DNA of 64,000 nt, taken from Polluticaenibacter yanchengensis. GTDB taxonomy: Bacteria; Bacteroidota; Bacteroidia; Chitinophagales; Chitinophagaceae. Below are positions 18,272 to 26,922 of this stretch, in pieces; positions within the stretch are counted from its first letter, which is position 1, and the number at the start of each line of letters is the position of its first letter. The position numbers were made by a program, and so were the translations under genes. The notes under the pieces were generated by a model. It saw only the letters and a list, made by a program, of their open reading frames with translations. It made no database searches and had not been told where the DNA came from. Location of the stretch: positions 1 through 64,000 of the forward strand of contig JAQGEF010000007.1 in assembly GCA_027854065.1 (NCBI GenBank), in the 5' to 3' direction.

Positions 18272-18934
18272 ATGAGCAAGAAAGCTGACATTTTAAAGTT
18301 AATTCCTGAACAGGGTGTGTTACCATTATTCTTCAACAAAGATGTTGAAGTAAGTATTAATGTATTAAAAGCGTTATACAATGCAGGTATCCGTACTATT
18401 GAATATACCAATAGAGGTGAAGCTGCTTTAGCAAATTTCAAACAATTAGTAGCTGCAAGAGATGCAGAAATGCCTGGTTTATATTTAGGGATCGGTACTA
18501 TTAAAAATGAAGCACAGGCGGAAGCTTTTATTGCTGCAGGAGCAGATTATTTAATCAGCCCGGGTTTAATACCGGAAGTAGCGGCAGTGGCTAAAAAATA
18601 TGATTTATTGTGGGTACCGGGCGCAATGACCCCATCTGAAATTATTGCTGCGGAAAATCTTGGTGTCACTTTCGTCAAATTATTCCCTGGCAATTTATTA
18701 GGGCCATCCTATGTAAGCACAATTAAAGAATTGTTCCCTAACTTAATTTTTATGCCAACCGGCGGTGTGGAACTTGAAGAAGGTAACTTAAGCGCCTGGT
18801 TTAAAAGCGGCGTAGTAGCAGTAGGTATGGGTAGTAAATTAATTACCAAGAAGTTATTAGAAGAGAAAAACTACGAACAATTAGCTGCAGATACAGTGAA
18901 AGCATTAGAAATTATTAAAAGTGTACGTGGTTAA
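18272..18934 (+). CDS. eda: KDPG/KHG aldolase
   Basis: This class I aldolase splits 2-keto-3-deoxy-6-phosphogluconate into pyruvate and glyceraldehyde 3-phosphate. The 220 residues match the family. Visible are GIRTIEYTNRGEAALANF (catalytic Glu), LGIGTIKNEAQAEAFIAAGADYLISPG, and the Schiff-base lysine in GVTFVKLFPGN. It is followed by a hairpin and then the transporter gene, in the same orientation, and is divergent from kdgK. Confidence 0.95.
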   Translation: MSKKADILKLIPEQGVLPLFFNKDVEVSINVLKALYNAGIRTIEYTNRGEAALANFKQLVAARDAEMPGLYLGIGTIKNEAQAEAFIAAGADYLISPGLIPEVAAVAKKYDLLWVPGAMTPSEIIAAENLGVTFVKLFPGNLLGPSYVSTIKELFPNLIFMPTGGVELEEGNLSAWFKSGVVAVGMGSKLITKKLLEEKNYEQLAADTVKALEIIKSVRG

Positions 18935-18968
18935 TCCCCCGTTCCCTTAATATGGACTGAATTTATAA

Positions 18969-19003
18969 ATACCAGTTTGTATACTGCAAACTGGTATATT
19001 TTT
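18969..19003 (+). terminator. Hairpin between eda and the hexuronate transporter
   Basis: ATACCAGTTTG (18969-18979) pairs with CAAACTGGTAT (18987-18997), followed by ATTTTT. It may terminate partially and set the eda to transporter ratio. Confidence 0.7.
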
Positions 19004-19025
19004 AATTACAAAAATTGCTTCCAAA

Positions 19026-20465
19026 ATGAATACAACAAAAATGTCGAATTATAGATGGACGATATGTGCAATGTTGTTCTTTGCCACTACTATCAACTAT
19101 CTGGATAGACAGGTTTTGTCTCTTACCTGGAAAGATTTTATTGTACCGGAGTTTCACTGGACTAATAACGACTACGGTAATATTACTGCTGTATTTTCTA
19201 TTGTTTACGCTGTTTCCATGCTTTTTGCCGGTAAGTTTATCGACTGGATGGACACCAAAAAAGGATTTCTATGGGCCATTGGTATCTGGTCTATCGGTGC
19301 CTGTATGCACGCTTATTGCGGCATTGCAACTTCCGGTGTTATTACCGGGGATTGGAGCCTCAGTTTTCATGGAGCCAAAGAGAACCTCGCAAAAGTTGGC
19401 GATGTCAGCTTAATTGTTTCTACCAGCGTATCATTCTTTATCTTATCCCGTATCGTATTAGCCATTGGTGAAGCCGGGAACTTTCCCGCCGCCATTAAAG
19501 CCACTGCAGAATTCTTTCCTAAAAAAGACCGTGGCCTGGCTACCAGTATTTTTAATGCAGGGGCAACCATCGGCGCGTTAGCTGCTCCAATTACTATTCC
19601 ATATATCGCCGCCAACTGGGGCGGTTGGGAAATGTCATTTATCATAATCGGAGCAGTGGGCTTCCTTTGGATGGGTTTATGGATTTTCGTTTATCACAAG
19701 CCAGAAAAACATCCTAAAGTAAACAAGGCTGAATTGACTTACATACAACAAGATGATATTCAAACCCAAGAATTAGAAAAGCCTGCAAAAGCAAAACCTA
19801 TTTCTTATGGCCAGGCATTTAAGTACAAACAAACCTGGGCTTTTGCATTTGGTAAGTTTATGACAGATGGTGTTTGGTGGTTCTTCCTGTTCTGGGCCCC
19901 GGCATATTTAAGCTCCGTTTACGGCATCAAATCTTCCGACACAGAAGGCCAGTTAGCATTATTTGTTTTATATTTAATTACCTTGCTATCCATCATCGGT
20001 GGTTGGTTGCCAACATACTTTGTAGATAAAAAAGGAATGAATCCATATGCAGGCAGGATGAAAGCCATGCTGATATTCGCATTCTTTCCCTTACTAGCAT
20101 TGTTTGCACAACCATTGGGGCATATTTCATTCTGGATTCCAACTATCATTATAGGTATTGCAGGTGCTGCACACCAATCATGGAGCGCCAATATCTTCTC
20201 TACAGTCGGTGACATGTTCCCTAAATCAGCCATCGCCACCATTACCGGTATCGGTGGTATGGCAGGCGGTATTGGTTCATTCCTGATTAATAAAGGTTCC
20301 GGTGTTTTATTCGATCATGCAGAAACAACCAATATGAGTTTTATGGGCTTCAAAGGTATCGAAGCAGGTTATTTCATCATCTTCTCTATTTGTGCCGTAG
20401 CGTATTTAATAGGTTGGTTAGTTATGAAATCCCTGGTACCTAAATATGAACCAATTACATTATAA
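19026..20465 (+). CDS. exuT: MFS transporter of the ACS family, hexuronate type
   Basis: The 479-residue, 12-TM major facilitator resembles ExuT/GudP anion:cation symporters. Family marks are WTICAMLFFATTINYLDRQVLSL in TM1, an MFS motif variant GKFIDWMDTKKG after TM2, and RIVLAIGEAGNFPAAIKATAEFFPKKDRG in TM4. It likely imports glucuronate, galacturonate or 2-keto-3-deoxygluconate for the adjacent KdgK and Eda. A 45-residue insertion around 109-142 between TM3 and TM4 is longer than usual. A strong terminator follows. Confidence 0.88.
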   Translation: MNTTKMSNYRWTICAMLFFATTINYLDRQVLSLTWKDFIVPEFHWTNNDYGNITAVFSIVYAVSMLFAGKFIDWMDTKKGFLWAIGIWSIGACMHAYCGIATSGVITGDWSLSFHGAKENLAKVGDVSLIVSTSVSFFILSRIVLAIGEAGNFPAAIKATAEFFPKKDRGLATSIFNAGATIGALAAPITIPYIAANWGGWEMSFIIIGAVGFLWMGLWIFVYHKPEKHPKVNKAELTYIQQDDIQTQELEKPAKAKPISYGQAFKYKQTWAFAFGKFMTDGVWWFFLFWAPAYLSSVYGIKSSDTEGQLALFVLYLITLLSIIGGWLPTYFVDKKGMNPYAGRMKAMLIFAFFPLLALFAQPLGHISFWIPTIIIGIAGAAHQSWSANIFSTVGDMFPKSAIATITGIGGMAGGIGSFLINKGSGVLFDHAETTNMSFMGFKGIEAGYFIIFSICAVAYLIGWLVMKSLVPKYEPITL

Positions 20466-20488
20466 TTTTATCTAAGTCTGGTATAGTC

Positions 20489-20520
20489 AACAGGCATCTG
20501 CAACCAGATGCCTGTTTTTA
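20489..20520 (+). terminator. Rho-independent terminator of the transporter gene
   Basis: CAGGCATCTG (20491-20500), loop CAAC, CAGATGCCTG (20505-20514), then TTTTTATTT. The repeat copy begins immediately after it. Confidence 0.92.
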
Positions 20521-20680
20521 TTTGGGGCTGTCAGCTAGAGAATGAACATCAACAGTTGTTCCGGCTGCTTAGGGGTTCGCTGCGCTCCGTGCTGGTCCCC
20601 AAGGAACAGTTGCAGGTTCCTGAGTCGCACCGGCTTCGTTCCTCGCCGCCCACACATCCGGCAGCCCATCAGCATTAGTA
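20521..20680 (-). repeat. GC-rich dispersed intergenic repeat, copy 3
   Basis: This is the opposite orientation to copy 2: it begins TTTGGGGCTG and ends GGCAGCCCATC (20660-20670). It shares with copy 2 the blocks TTAGGGGTTCGCTGCGCTCC (20570-20589) and TCGTTCCTCGCCGCCCACA. The central loop is different and forms a GGAAC/GTTCC hairpin. Copies 2 and 3 bracket the KDG cassette in inverted orientation. Confidence 0.85.
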
Positions 20681-20840
20681 CATTTATCAACATCTATCTG
20701 TTTATAGAGTCAAATACCTCAATGATATCATTACAATCTCCTTACACTTTCAAATATCTACTGTCCGGAACTGGAAGCTGCTAATATGCTTCTTTTACAG
20801 CCCCTCCAGTAAAAGTCCTAAATGTCAAAAGAGTGTCATT

Positions 20841-20874
20841 TTTGCTGTGGTTAAAATATAATAAGATACTTTTG
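20841..20874 (+). promoter_or_regulatory. Promoter of the ABC-2 permease gene
   Basis: TTTG (20841-20844), a 22-nt spacer and TACTTTTG (20867-20874). Transcription would start near 20881, selecting the ATG at 20899 over the upstream one at 20833. Confidence 0.65.
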
Positions 20875-20898
20875 CAGCAATTGTTACACAAAGCATTA

Positions 20899-21990
20899 AT
20901 GAAAAATAGATACAGCCAGTTCACAGCACTGAACGCCATTACAAAAGCCAGTTTTAGAGCCATTTTCAAAAGCCCTCAGACTTTATTTTTCAGTATCCTG
21001 TTTCCATTGGTATTTATTTTGATTTTCAGTGCCTTTGGCGATGGCAAACTCAACCCGTTTACCATTGGTATTGACAAGAATTCCGACACATCCAATGTGG
21101 TCTATAGGGCTATTAAAAACCATGATGCGTTTCATATAATAGATGTAACAGATACCGCTAAAACCACCAAACTTCTGGATGCCGGTAAGATAGCAGGTAT
21201 TATAAATATTCAGGCACAGGCAGATAGCAGCCAGCCCTATATTTTAAATGTCTTATATACCAACGCATCAGATATACAGGTCGCCAGAATGTACCCTGTG
21301 CTGCAAAATATCAGCTACAACTTAAATAACTCGTTAGGCATCGCCAAAGTGGATATTAAAAGCAACCGAAGGGAAATACGGGAATACAAGAATATCGATT
21401 TTGTACTGCCGGGGCAAATCGGTTTTTCAATACTGTTCGCCACCTTGTTCGGGGTTGCGTTCACATTCTATAACCTCAGGGAACAATTAGTCCTTAAACG
21501 TTTTTTTGCGACACCGGTTAATAAATTGACCATATTGATAGGCATTGGTATCAGCAGGATCGCCTTCCAGTTACTAAGCGTTATCGTATTAATTGTTATC
21601 GGCCATTACTTTTTAGACTTCACACTGGTAAACGGTATTTTTACGGTCATAGATATGTTAATATTAACAGTGATCATGCTGTTTTTATTACTGGGTGTCG
21701 GGCTGATTTTTTCCAGTGTCGTAAAAACAGATACAACCATTCCGTTATTTATCAACATATTTTCGCTACCGCAAATGCTTGTATCAGGCACGTTTTTCAG
21801 CACAGCGGTTTTCCCGGGATGGATACAAAAAGCCAGTTTAGTATTACCGCTTACTCACTTTAATAATGCCATGAGACAGATAGCGTTCGAAGGTGCAAGC
21901 CTGGTAAGCTGCTGGCAGGAAATACTGGTATTACTAGGCTGGACAGTATTGGTGTACATTGTCACCATTAAACTATTTAAGTGGGAATAA
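20899..21990 (+). CDS. ABC-2 type transporter permease
   Basis: From the ATG at 20899 the protein has 363 residues: one N-terminal TM (about 29-50), a periplasmic domain of about 130 residues, then five or six TMs (GFSILFATLFGVAFTFYNLREQ through LVLLGWTVLVYIVTIKLF). This is the ABC2_membrane_3 layout, with FATPVNKLTILIGIGISR as the conserved cytoplasmic loop. No ATPase gene is adjacent, so it must use one encoded elsewhere. A small membrane-anchored protein follows 12 nt downstream. The substrate is unknown. Confidence 0.85.
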   Translation: MKNRYSQFTALNAITKASFRAIFKSPQTLFFSILFPLVFILIFSAFGDGKLNPFTIGIDKNSDTSNVVYRAIKNHDAFHIIDVTDTAKTTKLLDAGKIAGIINIQAQADSSQPYILNVLYTNASDIQVARMYPVLQNISYNLNNSLGIAKVDIKSNRREIREYKNIDFVLPGQIGFSILFATLFGVAFTFYNLREQLVLKRFFATPVNKLTILIGIGISRIAFQLLSVIVLIVIGHYFLDFTLVNGIFTVIDMLILTVIMLFLLLGVGLIFSSVVKTDTTIPLFINIFSLPQMLVSGTFFSTAVFPGWIQKASLVLPLTHFNNAMRQIAFEGASLVSCWQEILVLLGWTVLVYIVTIKLFKWE

Positions 21991-22002
21991 ATTTTTAGAG
22001 AT

Positions 22003-22500
22003 ATGAAGTTTGTGAAATTGGGCCTTATTTCAGTAGTGGTTATTTATGCAATTATCTGGGCGTTTACATTAGCGTTTCCTTCACGGACCATTGTAAGCCG
22101 TGCTGCCAATGTAGCCATACTAAAAGATACTATCATTCATGATATTATCAACAACAAAATACCCACCGGCAAATGGTTTACTTATGATGATCAGAACGTA
22201 AATATCCAGGTATCAAAAACAACCGTATTTGATAAACCATTTGTCAATTATTCAGATGTGGAGTATGATGCAGATACCTTGTACCTTACTTTTAAACACA
22301 ACAACGAAACATTCTTAAAAGGCGGATTAGGTGTGTACCAGTTATCGCCGGATTCTGCTACAGTGCAATTATTTTATGTGTTTACATCTGAATGGTACAA
22401 ACCCTGGGAGAAAATAGCACAAATTGTATATGATGCCAAATACGGCGGACAAATGGAGCATTCGCTGAACCTGCTAAAAGGTGAGCTACAAAAACAATAA
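22003..22500 (+). CDS. Membrane-anchored protein of unknown function
   Basis: The 165-residue protein has one N-terminal TM (about 5-25, GLISVVVIYAIIWAFTLAF) and a soluble domain of mixed alpha/beta (about 45-160) that could be SRPBCC-like, though I see no decisive motif. It starts 12 nt after the ABC-2 permease gene and probably belongs to the same transcript. A hairpin follows before the convergent phosphorylase gene. Confidence 0.7.
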   Translation: MKFVKLGLISVVVIYAIIWAFTLAFPSRTIVSRAANVAILKDTIIHDIINNKIPTGKWFTYDDQNVNIQVSKTTVFDKPFVNYSDVEYDADTLYLTFKHNNETFLKGGLGVYQLSPDSATVQLFYVFTSEWYKPWEKIAQIVYDAKYGGQMEHSLNLLKGELQKQ

Positions 22501-22543
22501 GACATTAACGGAAATACCTACCTGAATATTGCCGGAAAAAATA

Positions 22544-22590
22544 AGCCGGGGATCACACAAGAAACTTTAATTCATTGTCGATTCCCGGCT
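22544..22590. terminator. Terminator between convergent genes
   Basis: AGCCGGGGATC (22544-22554) pairs with GATTCCCGGCT (22580-22590), followed by AAAAATATT. It lies between the plus-strand gene ending at 22500 and the minus-strand gene ending at 22611. Confidence 0.7.
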
Positions 22591-22610
22591 AAAAATATTA
22601 AGAGACAAGC

Positions 22611-23489
22611 TTAGTGAATATCCTTAATGATTTCTAATGAGCGTTCTATCAGGTTCACCACCGCTTTACCACCATCTTTAGAAAATGTTTTCGTAACACG
22701 GTTAGCCACCACTGCGTTCAGGCTCAAGCACTGATGTCCCAATAACTTACCTAAACCATAAATAGCACTTGTTTCCATTTCGAAGTTCACAATACGATGT
22801 GCACCATGACTAAAATTCGTCAATGAATCTATCAGGTCAGGCTGGCGCAATCCCAAACGCAACACACGCCCTTGCGGACCATAAAAACCCGGACAGGTAA
22901 TGGTAATACCAGTATTATAACCATCCACAAAATGCTTCAGCAATCCAACGCTGGCAGCGCTGATATACGGGTTCGTAATACTGTTATTCAATTGCGTCTG
23001 TGTAATGAACTGTTGCAAAAGAGACACTTCCTCATCATTGTTTTCCAGGCGATAAAAGTTCAGCAAATTATCCAAACCAATAGAATGACTGCCCGCAATA
23101 AATTCATCTACCGCAATATCGCCCTGCAATGAACCACAGGTTCCCATGCGGATTATTTTCAATGCTTTCAATTGCTCATTTACCGTACGGGTTTCAAAAT
23201 CTATATTAACCAGGGCATCCAATTCGTTAAAAACAATATCAATATTATCAGGGCCAATACCAGTACTGATAACGGTTAAACGTTTCCCCTTATACGTACC
23301 TGTATGCGATACAAACTCCCTGTGCTGGCGTTTCACTTCTATAGTGTCAAAGTAGCTGCTGACCAATGCTACCCTATCAGGGTCGCCCACTGTAATTACA
23401 GTATCCGCCAGTTCTTCAGGTCTTAAATCTATATGGTAAATAGCGCCCCGGCTATTTAATATTAATTCGCTTTCAGCAATACGTTTCAT
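22611..23489 (-). CDS. Nucleoside phosphorylase (uridine phosphorylase-like)
   Basis: PNP_UDP_1 family enzymes cleave nucleosides with phosphate in salvage. The protein shows VITVGDPDRVALVSSYFD (phosphate loop), VISTGIGPDNIDIVFNELD, RMGTCGSLQ and NFEMETSAIYGLGKLLGHQ (ribose-binding MET). Starting at 23489 (MKRIAESELILN) gives 292 residues, longer than E. coli Udp. A minus-strand -7 element TATATTTG (23511-23518) lies within the longer frame from 23513, supporting the shorter start. The base specificity is not certain. Confidence 0.9.
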   Translation of the reverse strand: MKRIAESELILNSRGAIYHIDLRPEELADTVITVGDPDRVALVSSYFDTIEVKRQHREFVSHTGTYKGKRLTVISTGIGPDNIDIVFNELDALVNIDFETRTVNEQLKALKIIRMGTCGSLQGDIAVDEFIAGSHSIGLDNLLNFYRLENNDEEVSLLQQFITQTQLNNSITNPYISAASVGLLKHFVDGYNTGITITCPGFYGPQGRVLRLGLRQPDLIDSLTNFSHGAHRIVNFEMETSAIYGLGKLLGHQCLSLNAVVANRVTKTFSKDGGKAVVNLIERSLEIIKDIH

Positions 23490-23682
23490 AGCGTTTAATT
23501 TAAAAGTTTTCAAATATACCTCTCTAAATTCAAATACTTAAAAATTAGGCTATTATTAAAACAAATTTTACAAAAGCATGGCGGCATATTTCAAAAACAG
23601 CAATAAAAATATTTTCAAAAAAAGTGTGGCAAAAAGATACAACTAATAGTTTTACTCCTTATTTTTGCACCCCACTTACCAG

Positions 23683-23753
23683 GGTACCGTGGCCGAGTGG
23701 CTAGGCTGAGCTCTGCAAAAGCTCCTACAGCAGTTCGAATCTGCTCGGTACCT
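23683..23753 (+). tRNA. tRNA-Cys (GCA)
   Basis: The acceptor stem GGTACCG (23683-23689) / CGGTACC (23746-23752) is perfect. The anticodon arm is GAGCT-CTGCAAA-AGCTC with anticodon GCA, and the T arm contains AGTTCGAATCT. The discriminator is T, and CCA is not encoded. Confidence 0.96.
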
Positions 23754-23805
23754 CGCTTTAAATAATCGCTCGAGACTTTGGTTTCGGGCTTTTTTTATGC
23801 AATGC

Positions 23806-23841
23806 TATTTTTGTAGCATTCAATCACTTTAGATACTTTTG
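23806..23841 (+). promoter_or_regulatory. Promoter of the small membrane protein gene
   Basis: TTTTTG (23806-23811), a 22-nt spacer, TACTTTTG (23834-23841). The ATG at 23846 lies at or within a few bases of the expected start site, so the mRNA may be leaderless. Confidence 0.6.
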
Positions 23842-23845
23842 CAGC

Positions 23846-24238
23846 ATGAATTCGAAACAAATTATTGGGATTGTTATCTGCCTTATCATTTTCGCCAGTT
23901 GCTTTTTCAACTGGGCTTATTACCCGGATATCCAGGAATACTTCAAAGGCTTTTACAGTAAGAACAACTATTACGGCAAACCAGGTTTACTTATTACTAT
24001 TTTAACAAGTGCCTGTATATTATTCTATAGTACAAAAAAAACATGGGGCGCTAAAATGAACATGCTTTCATCAGCCCTTTTAGTTGCATACGGCATTACG
24101 TGCTTCCTACGCTACACTACCAGTTACGATGGTTACACACCAGAAAAACAACCTGCCATCTGGGTCATGTTTATAGGCATACTGGTCAACTTCGCTTATG
24201 CCTGTATTTATTCTGCTTACCGCAGGGTAAACAAATAA
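23846..24238 (+). CDS. Small integral membrane protein, function unknown
   Basis: The 130-residue protein has four predicted TMs: IIGIVICLIIFASCFFNWAYY, GLLITILTSACILFY, MLSSALLVAYGITCFLRY and WVMFIGILVNFAYACIYSAY. Short polar loops connect them. I recognise no catalytic motif. Its promoter sits almost on the ATG, so it could be translated from a leaderless mRNA. A good terminator follows (AAAGTCATTTCC / GGAAATGACTTT at 24249-24274). Confidence 0.7.
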   Translation: MNSKQIIGIVICLIIFASCFFNWAYYPDIQEYFKGFYSKNNYYGKPGLLITILTSACILFYSTKKTWGAKMNMLSSALLVAYGITCFLRYTTSYDGYTPEKQPAIWVMFIGILVNFAYACIYSAYRRVNK

Positions 24239-24248
24239 GATAATATCT

Positions 24249-24280
24249 AAAGTCATTTCCGGGGAAATGACTTTTTCTTT
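24249..24280 (+). terminator. Rho-independent terminator
   Basis: AAAGTCATTTCC (24249-24260) pairs with GGAAATGACTTT (24263-24274), then TTCTTTT. Confidence 0.88.
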
Positions 24281-24359
24281 TCCAACCTACTTCTTTCGCT
24301 TCTGTTCAATTTGCAACATTGACAAAACACAATTACAAAAGAATATAGCTCAGTAAATA

Positions 24360-24396
24360 AAGAAAGCAGCCTGTTACTATTACAAGCTGCTTTCTT
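24360..24396. terminator. Terminator downstream of asd
   Basis: AAGAAAGCAGC (24360-24370) pairs with GCTGCTTTCTT (24386-24396). It ends the asd transcript on the minus strand. Confidence 0.8.
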
Positions 24397-24417
24397 ATTA
24401 TAATCATAAAGGATTCA

Positions 24418-25425
24418 TTAAATCAATCCCTGACCACTTAAATATTCCGCAATTTGTACAGCATTCGTAGCCGCACCTTTACGTAAATTATCGCTCACTA
24501 CCCAGCAGTTCAATGTATTTGGCTGGCTCTCATCGCGACGGATACGGCCCACAAACGTGTCATCCTTATCATGTGCAAAGAATGGCATCGGGTAAACCTG
24601 GTTAGCAGGATCATCCTGAACCACCACACCAGGCGCATTACTTAATATTTCACGTACTTCAGCCAAATCAAAATCGTTTTCAAACTCAATATTCACACTT
24701 TCGCTATGGCCGCCCATTACCGGCAGGCGCACAGTGGTCGCTGTTACTTTAATGCTATCATCGCCTATAATCTTATTGGTTTCTTTAATCATTTTCATTT
24801 CCTCTTTGGTATAACCATTATCCAGGAAAACATCTATCTGAGGAATAACGTTTAAATCTATCTGGTGCGCATATGCCATCGGGTGCACATTATTTTCGCC
24901 CTTAACTTCGTTAGTACGCTCCCCTTTTAACTGCTCTACGGCTTTCACACCCGTTCCGGTTACACTTTGGTAGGTGCTTACCACTACCCTTTTTATTTTG
25001 TATTTATCATGTAACGGTTTTAATACCAGCACCATTTGAATCGTACTACAGTTAGGGTTGGCAATAATTTTATCATCTGCGGTCAATACATTTGCATTTA
25101 CTTCCGGTACTACTAATTTTTTAGTAGGGTCCATGCGCCATGCGCTGCTGTTGTCTATCACTGTAATACCCGCTTCTGCAAATTTCGGGGCCAGTTCAGT
25201 AGAGGTACCGCCACCTGCAGAAAATATCGCTACATTAGGTTTAGCAGCAATAGCGTCCTGCCAGCTTACCACTTTAAAATCCTGGCCATTGAAAGAAATC
25301 GTTTTACCGATAGATCTTTCAGAAGCTACGGGAATTATTTCCGTTACCGGGAAGTTTCTTTCTTTTAATACTTGTAACATTTTGGTACCAACTAAACCGG
25401 TAGCACCTACAACAGCAACTTTCAT
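24418..25425 (-). CDS. asd: Aspartate-semialdehyde dehydrogenase
   Basis: Asd reduces aspartyl phosphate to aspartate semialdehyde, the branch point to lysine/diaminopimelate, threonine and methionine. The 335 residues show the NADP-binding VAVVGATGLVGTKML (3-17) and the catalytic Cys126 in NPNCSTIQMVL. The gene is single, and its 5' leader holds a 20-codon ORF and an intrinsic terminator, suggesting amino-acid-dependent attenuation. Confidence 0.97.
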   Translation of the reverse strand: MKVAVVGATGLVGTKMLQVLKERNFPVTEIIPVASERSIGKTISFNGQDFKVVSWQDAIAAKPNVAIFSAGGGTSTELAPKFAEAGITVIDNSSAWRMDPTKKLVVPEVNANVLTADDKIIANPNCSTIQMVLVLKPLHDKYKIKRVVVSTYQSVTGTGVKAVEQLKGERTNEVKGENNVHPMAYAHQIDLNVIPQIDVFLDNGYTKEEMKMIKETNKIIGDDSIKVTATTVRLPVMGGHSESVNIEFENDFDLAEVREILSNAPGVVVQDDPANQVYPMPFFAHDKDDTFVGRIRRDESQPNTLNCWVVSDNLRKGAATNAVQIAEYLSGQGLI

Positions 25426-25489
25426 GGATGTGTTTATTTAAATTTTTAAGTTTTTATCAATTAATAATTCGCACAAAAAAAGCGGCCTT

Positions 25490-25518
25490 TCCCGTTGGAA
25501 GGCCGCTTAAATATGTTT
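25490..25518 (-). terminator. Leader terminator (attenuator) of asd
   Basis: On the minus strand AAGCGGCCTT (25518-25509) pairs with AAGGCCGCTT (25499-25490), followed at once by a T run, about 65 nt before the asd start codon. It sits between leader peptide and gene, as in amino-acid operon attenuators. The arm/loop sequence at 25499-25512 is nearly the reverse complement of the leader ORF at 25543-25556, so an antiterminator pairing is possible. Confidence 0.85.
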
Positions 25519-25536
25519 ACATTTTCACACACTAAG

Positions 25537-25599
25537 TTAGCACCCTCCAACCGGAACGCGTTTCTTAGTACCCTTTTTAAATGTGAATGAAAATGTCAT
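25537..25599 (-). CDS. Putative asd leader peptide
   Basis: This 20-codon ORF begins MTFSFTF, carries KKGTKKR in the middle and ends VPVGGC, stopping 18 nt before the attenuator hairpin. Four Lys and three Thr codons fit asd, which serves both amino acids. A promoter-like TACTTTG lies 15-25 nt upstream on the minus strand. Ribosome stalling at KKGTKK would leave the downstream VPVGG codons free to pair with the terminator arm. Whether it is translated is not known. Confidence 0.65.
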   Translation of the reverse strand: MTFSFTFKKGTKKRVPVGGC

Positions 25600-25698
25600 G
25601 TTATTTTTTATGTGTTGCAAAGTAAAGTAGTTTTTACAATACAAAATTCAAAGCTGAAAATATTTTTTAAATTAAATCTTTCAATTTTACAATAGCTA

Positions 25699-26766
25699 CT
25701 AGGATATTTTAGCCAGGTGGCGCAAGTGCGATACGTGGCTGGCTACTGCCTGGTACACTCTTGGATACTCATTATACACAATCCCGTACTCTGCACAGGC
25801 CTGCTTAATAATTTTACTGATGGCAGGATAATGAATATGAGAGATTTTCGGGAATAAATGGTGCTCAACCTGGAAGTTCAGACCACCTACAAACCAACAA
25901 ACAATTTTGCTTTTAGTAGCAAAGTTGGCAGTCGTTTTTAATTGGTGCACTACCCACTCATCTTCCATTTTATTTGCATCATCCGGCAATGGAAACGTTG
26001 TATCTTCCACTGTATGGGCCAGTTGGAATACAAGACTTAATACTAAACCACCTATCTGGGTTGTTACTAAAAAGCCAATTAACCATGGAGTAAACCCAAC
26101 CATCCAGATAGGAATAATAGCAAATAAAGAAAGATTAATTACTTTAAACTTCCAGAAAAGAATATGATCCATTACAGACATTTTCTTCAAAGGCATATCA
26201 CCGATCTTTCTGGTAAAATATTTTTTATAATCAGAAAACAATATCCAGAATAAATATAGCTGCATATACATAAACCAGAAATAATAGTGCTGAAAACTAT
26301 GCATTTTATATTTTTTCTGGTGCTCACTCAATCTCAGGAAAATACCTGCATCTAAATCGTCATCCAAATCATGAACATTAGTATAAGTATGATGAATAAT
26401 ACAATGTTTGTTGTTCCACATAAATGCGCTACCGCCTAGTACGCTTAAAGTAAATGCGGCTGCCGTATTCACCCACGGGCGATTGCTGAAACTACCATGA
26501 CTGCCATCGTGCATGATATTAAAACCAATAGCTGAAATTGCAAAACCTAAAACAATACACTCCAGGATGGCCCAATACCATGCCGGAGTAAAGAATACCA
26601 GGTGTACATAAAGTGCTACAAAAGCAAGTACAAGAATGGCTGCCTTCCAGTACAACCTGTGATCACCGGTTATTTTTTGTTGGGTTTCGGCAAAGTAAGC
26701 ACCCACTCTTTCTTTTAATACAACGCTGAAAGGCGGCTTACCTTTAGGAAATTTTGGAGTCTGCAT
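25699..26766 (-). CDS. Membrane fatty acid desaturase
   Basis: The 355-residue integral membrane di-iron desaturase has all three histidine boxes: HDGSH (in NIMHDGSHGSF), HHTYTNVH (as CIIHHTYTNVHDLDDDL) and QVEHHLFP. This arrangement, with QVEHHLFP, is typical of front-end or linoleoyl-CoA desaturase-like enzymes common in Bacteroidota. Four TMs flank the boxes. No cytochrome b5 domain is fused. It is a single gene; the exact double-bond position cannot be told. Confidence 0.92.
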   Translation of the reverse strand: MQTPKFPKGKPPFSVVLKERVGAYFAETQQKITGDHRLYWKAAILVLAFVALYVHLVFFTPAWYWAILECIVLGFAISAIGFNIMHDGSHGSFSNRPWVNTAAAFTLSVLGGSAFMWNNKHCIIHHTYTNVHDLDDDLDAGIFLRLSEHQKKYKMHSFQHYYFWFMYMQLYLFWILFSDYKKYFTRKIGDMPLKKMSVMDHILFWKFKVINLSLFAIIPIWMVGFTPWLIGFLVTTQIGGLVLSLVFQLAHTVEDTTFPLPDDANKMEDEWVVHQLKTTANFATKSKIVCWFVGGLNFQVEHHLFPKISHIHYPAISKIIKQACAEYGIVYNEYPRVYQAVASHVSHLRHLAKIS

Positions 26767-26922
26767 ATTTTATTTAGCTATTTTTTTTAAAAAACCGATG
26801 TTGAACAACCCTTCCTCATCCATTATAACTTTCTATACGCTTTAAAAATCAGCAAGCTTCTTTTAAATTTATTAACAAAAAAAGCAGTTATAACGGTGCG
26901 AAGTTAAATTATGGGTAGAATA

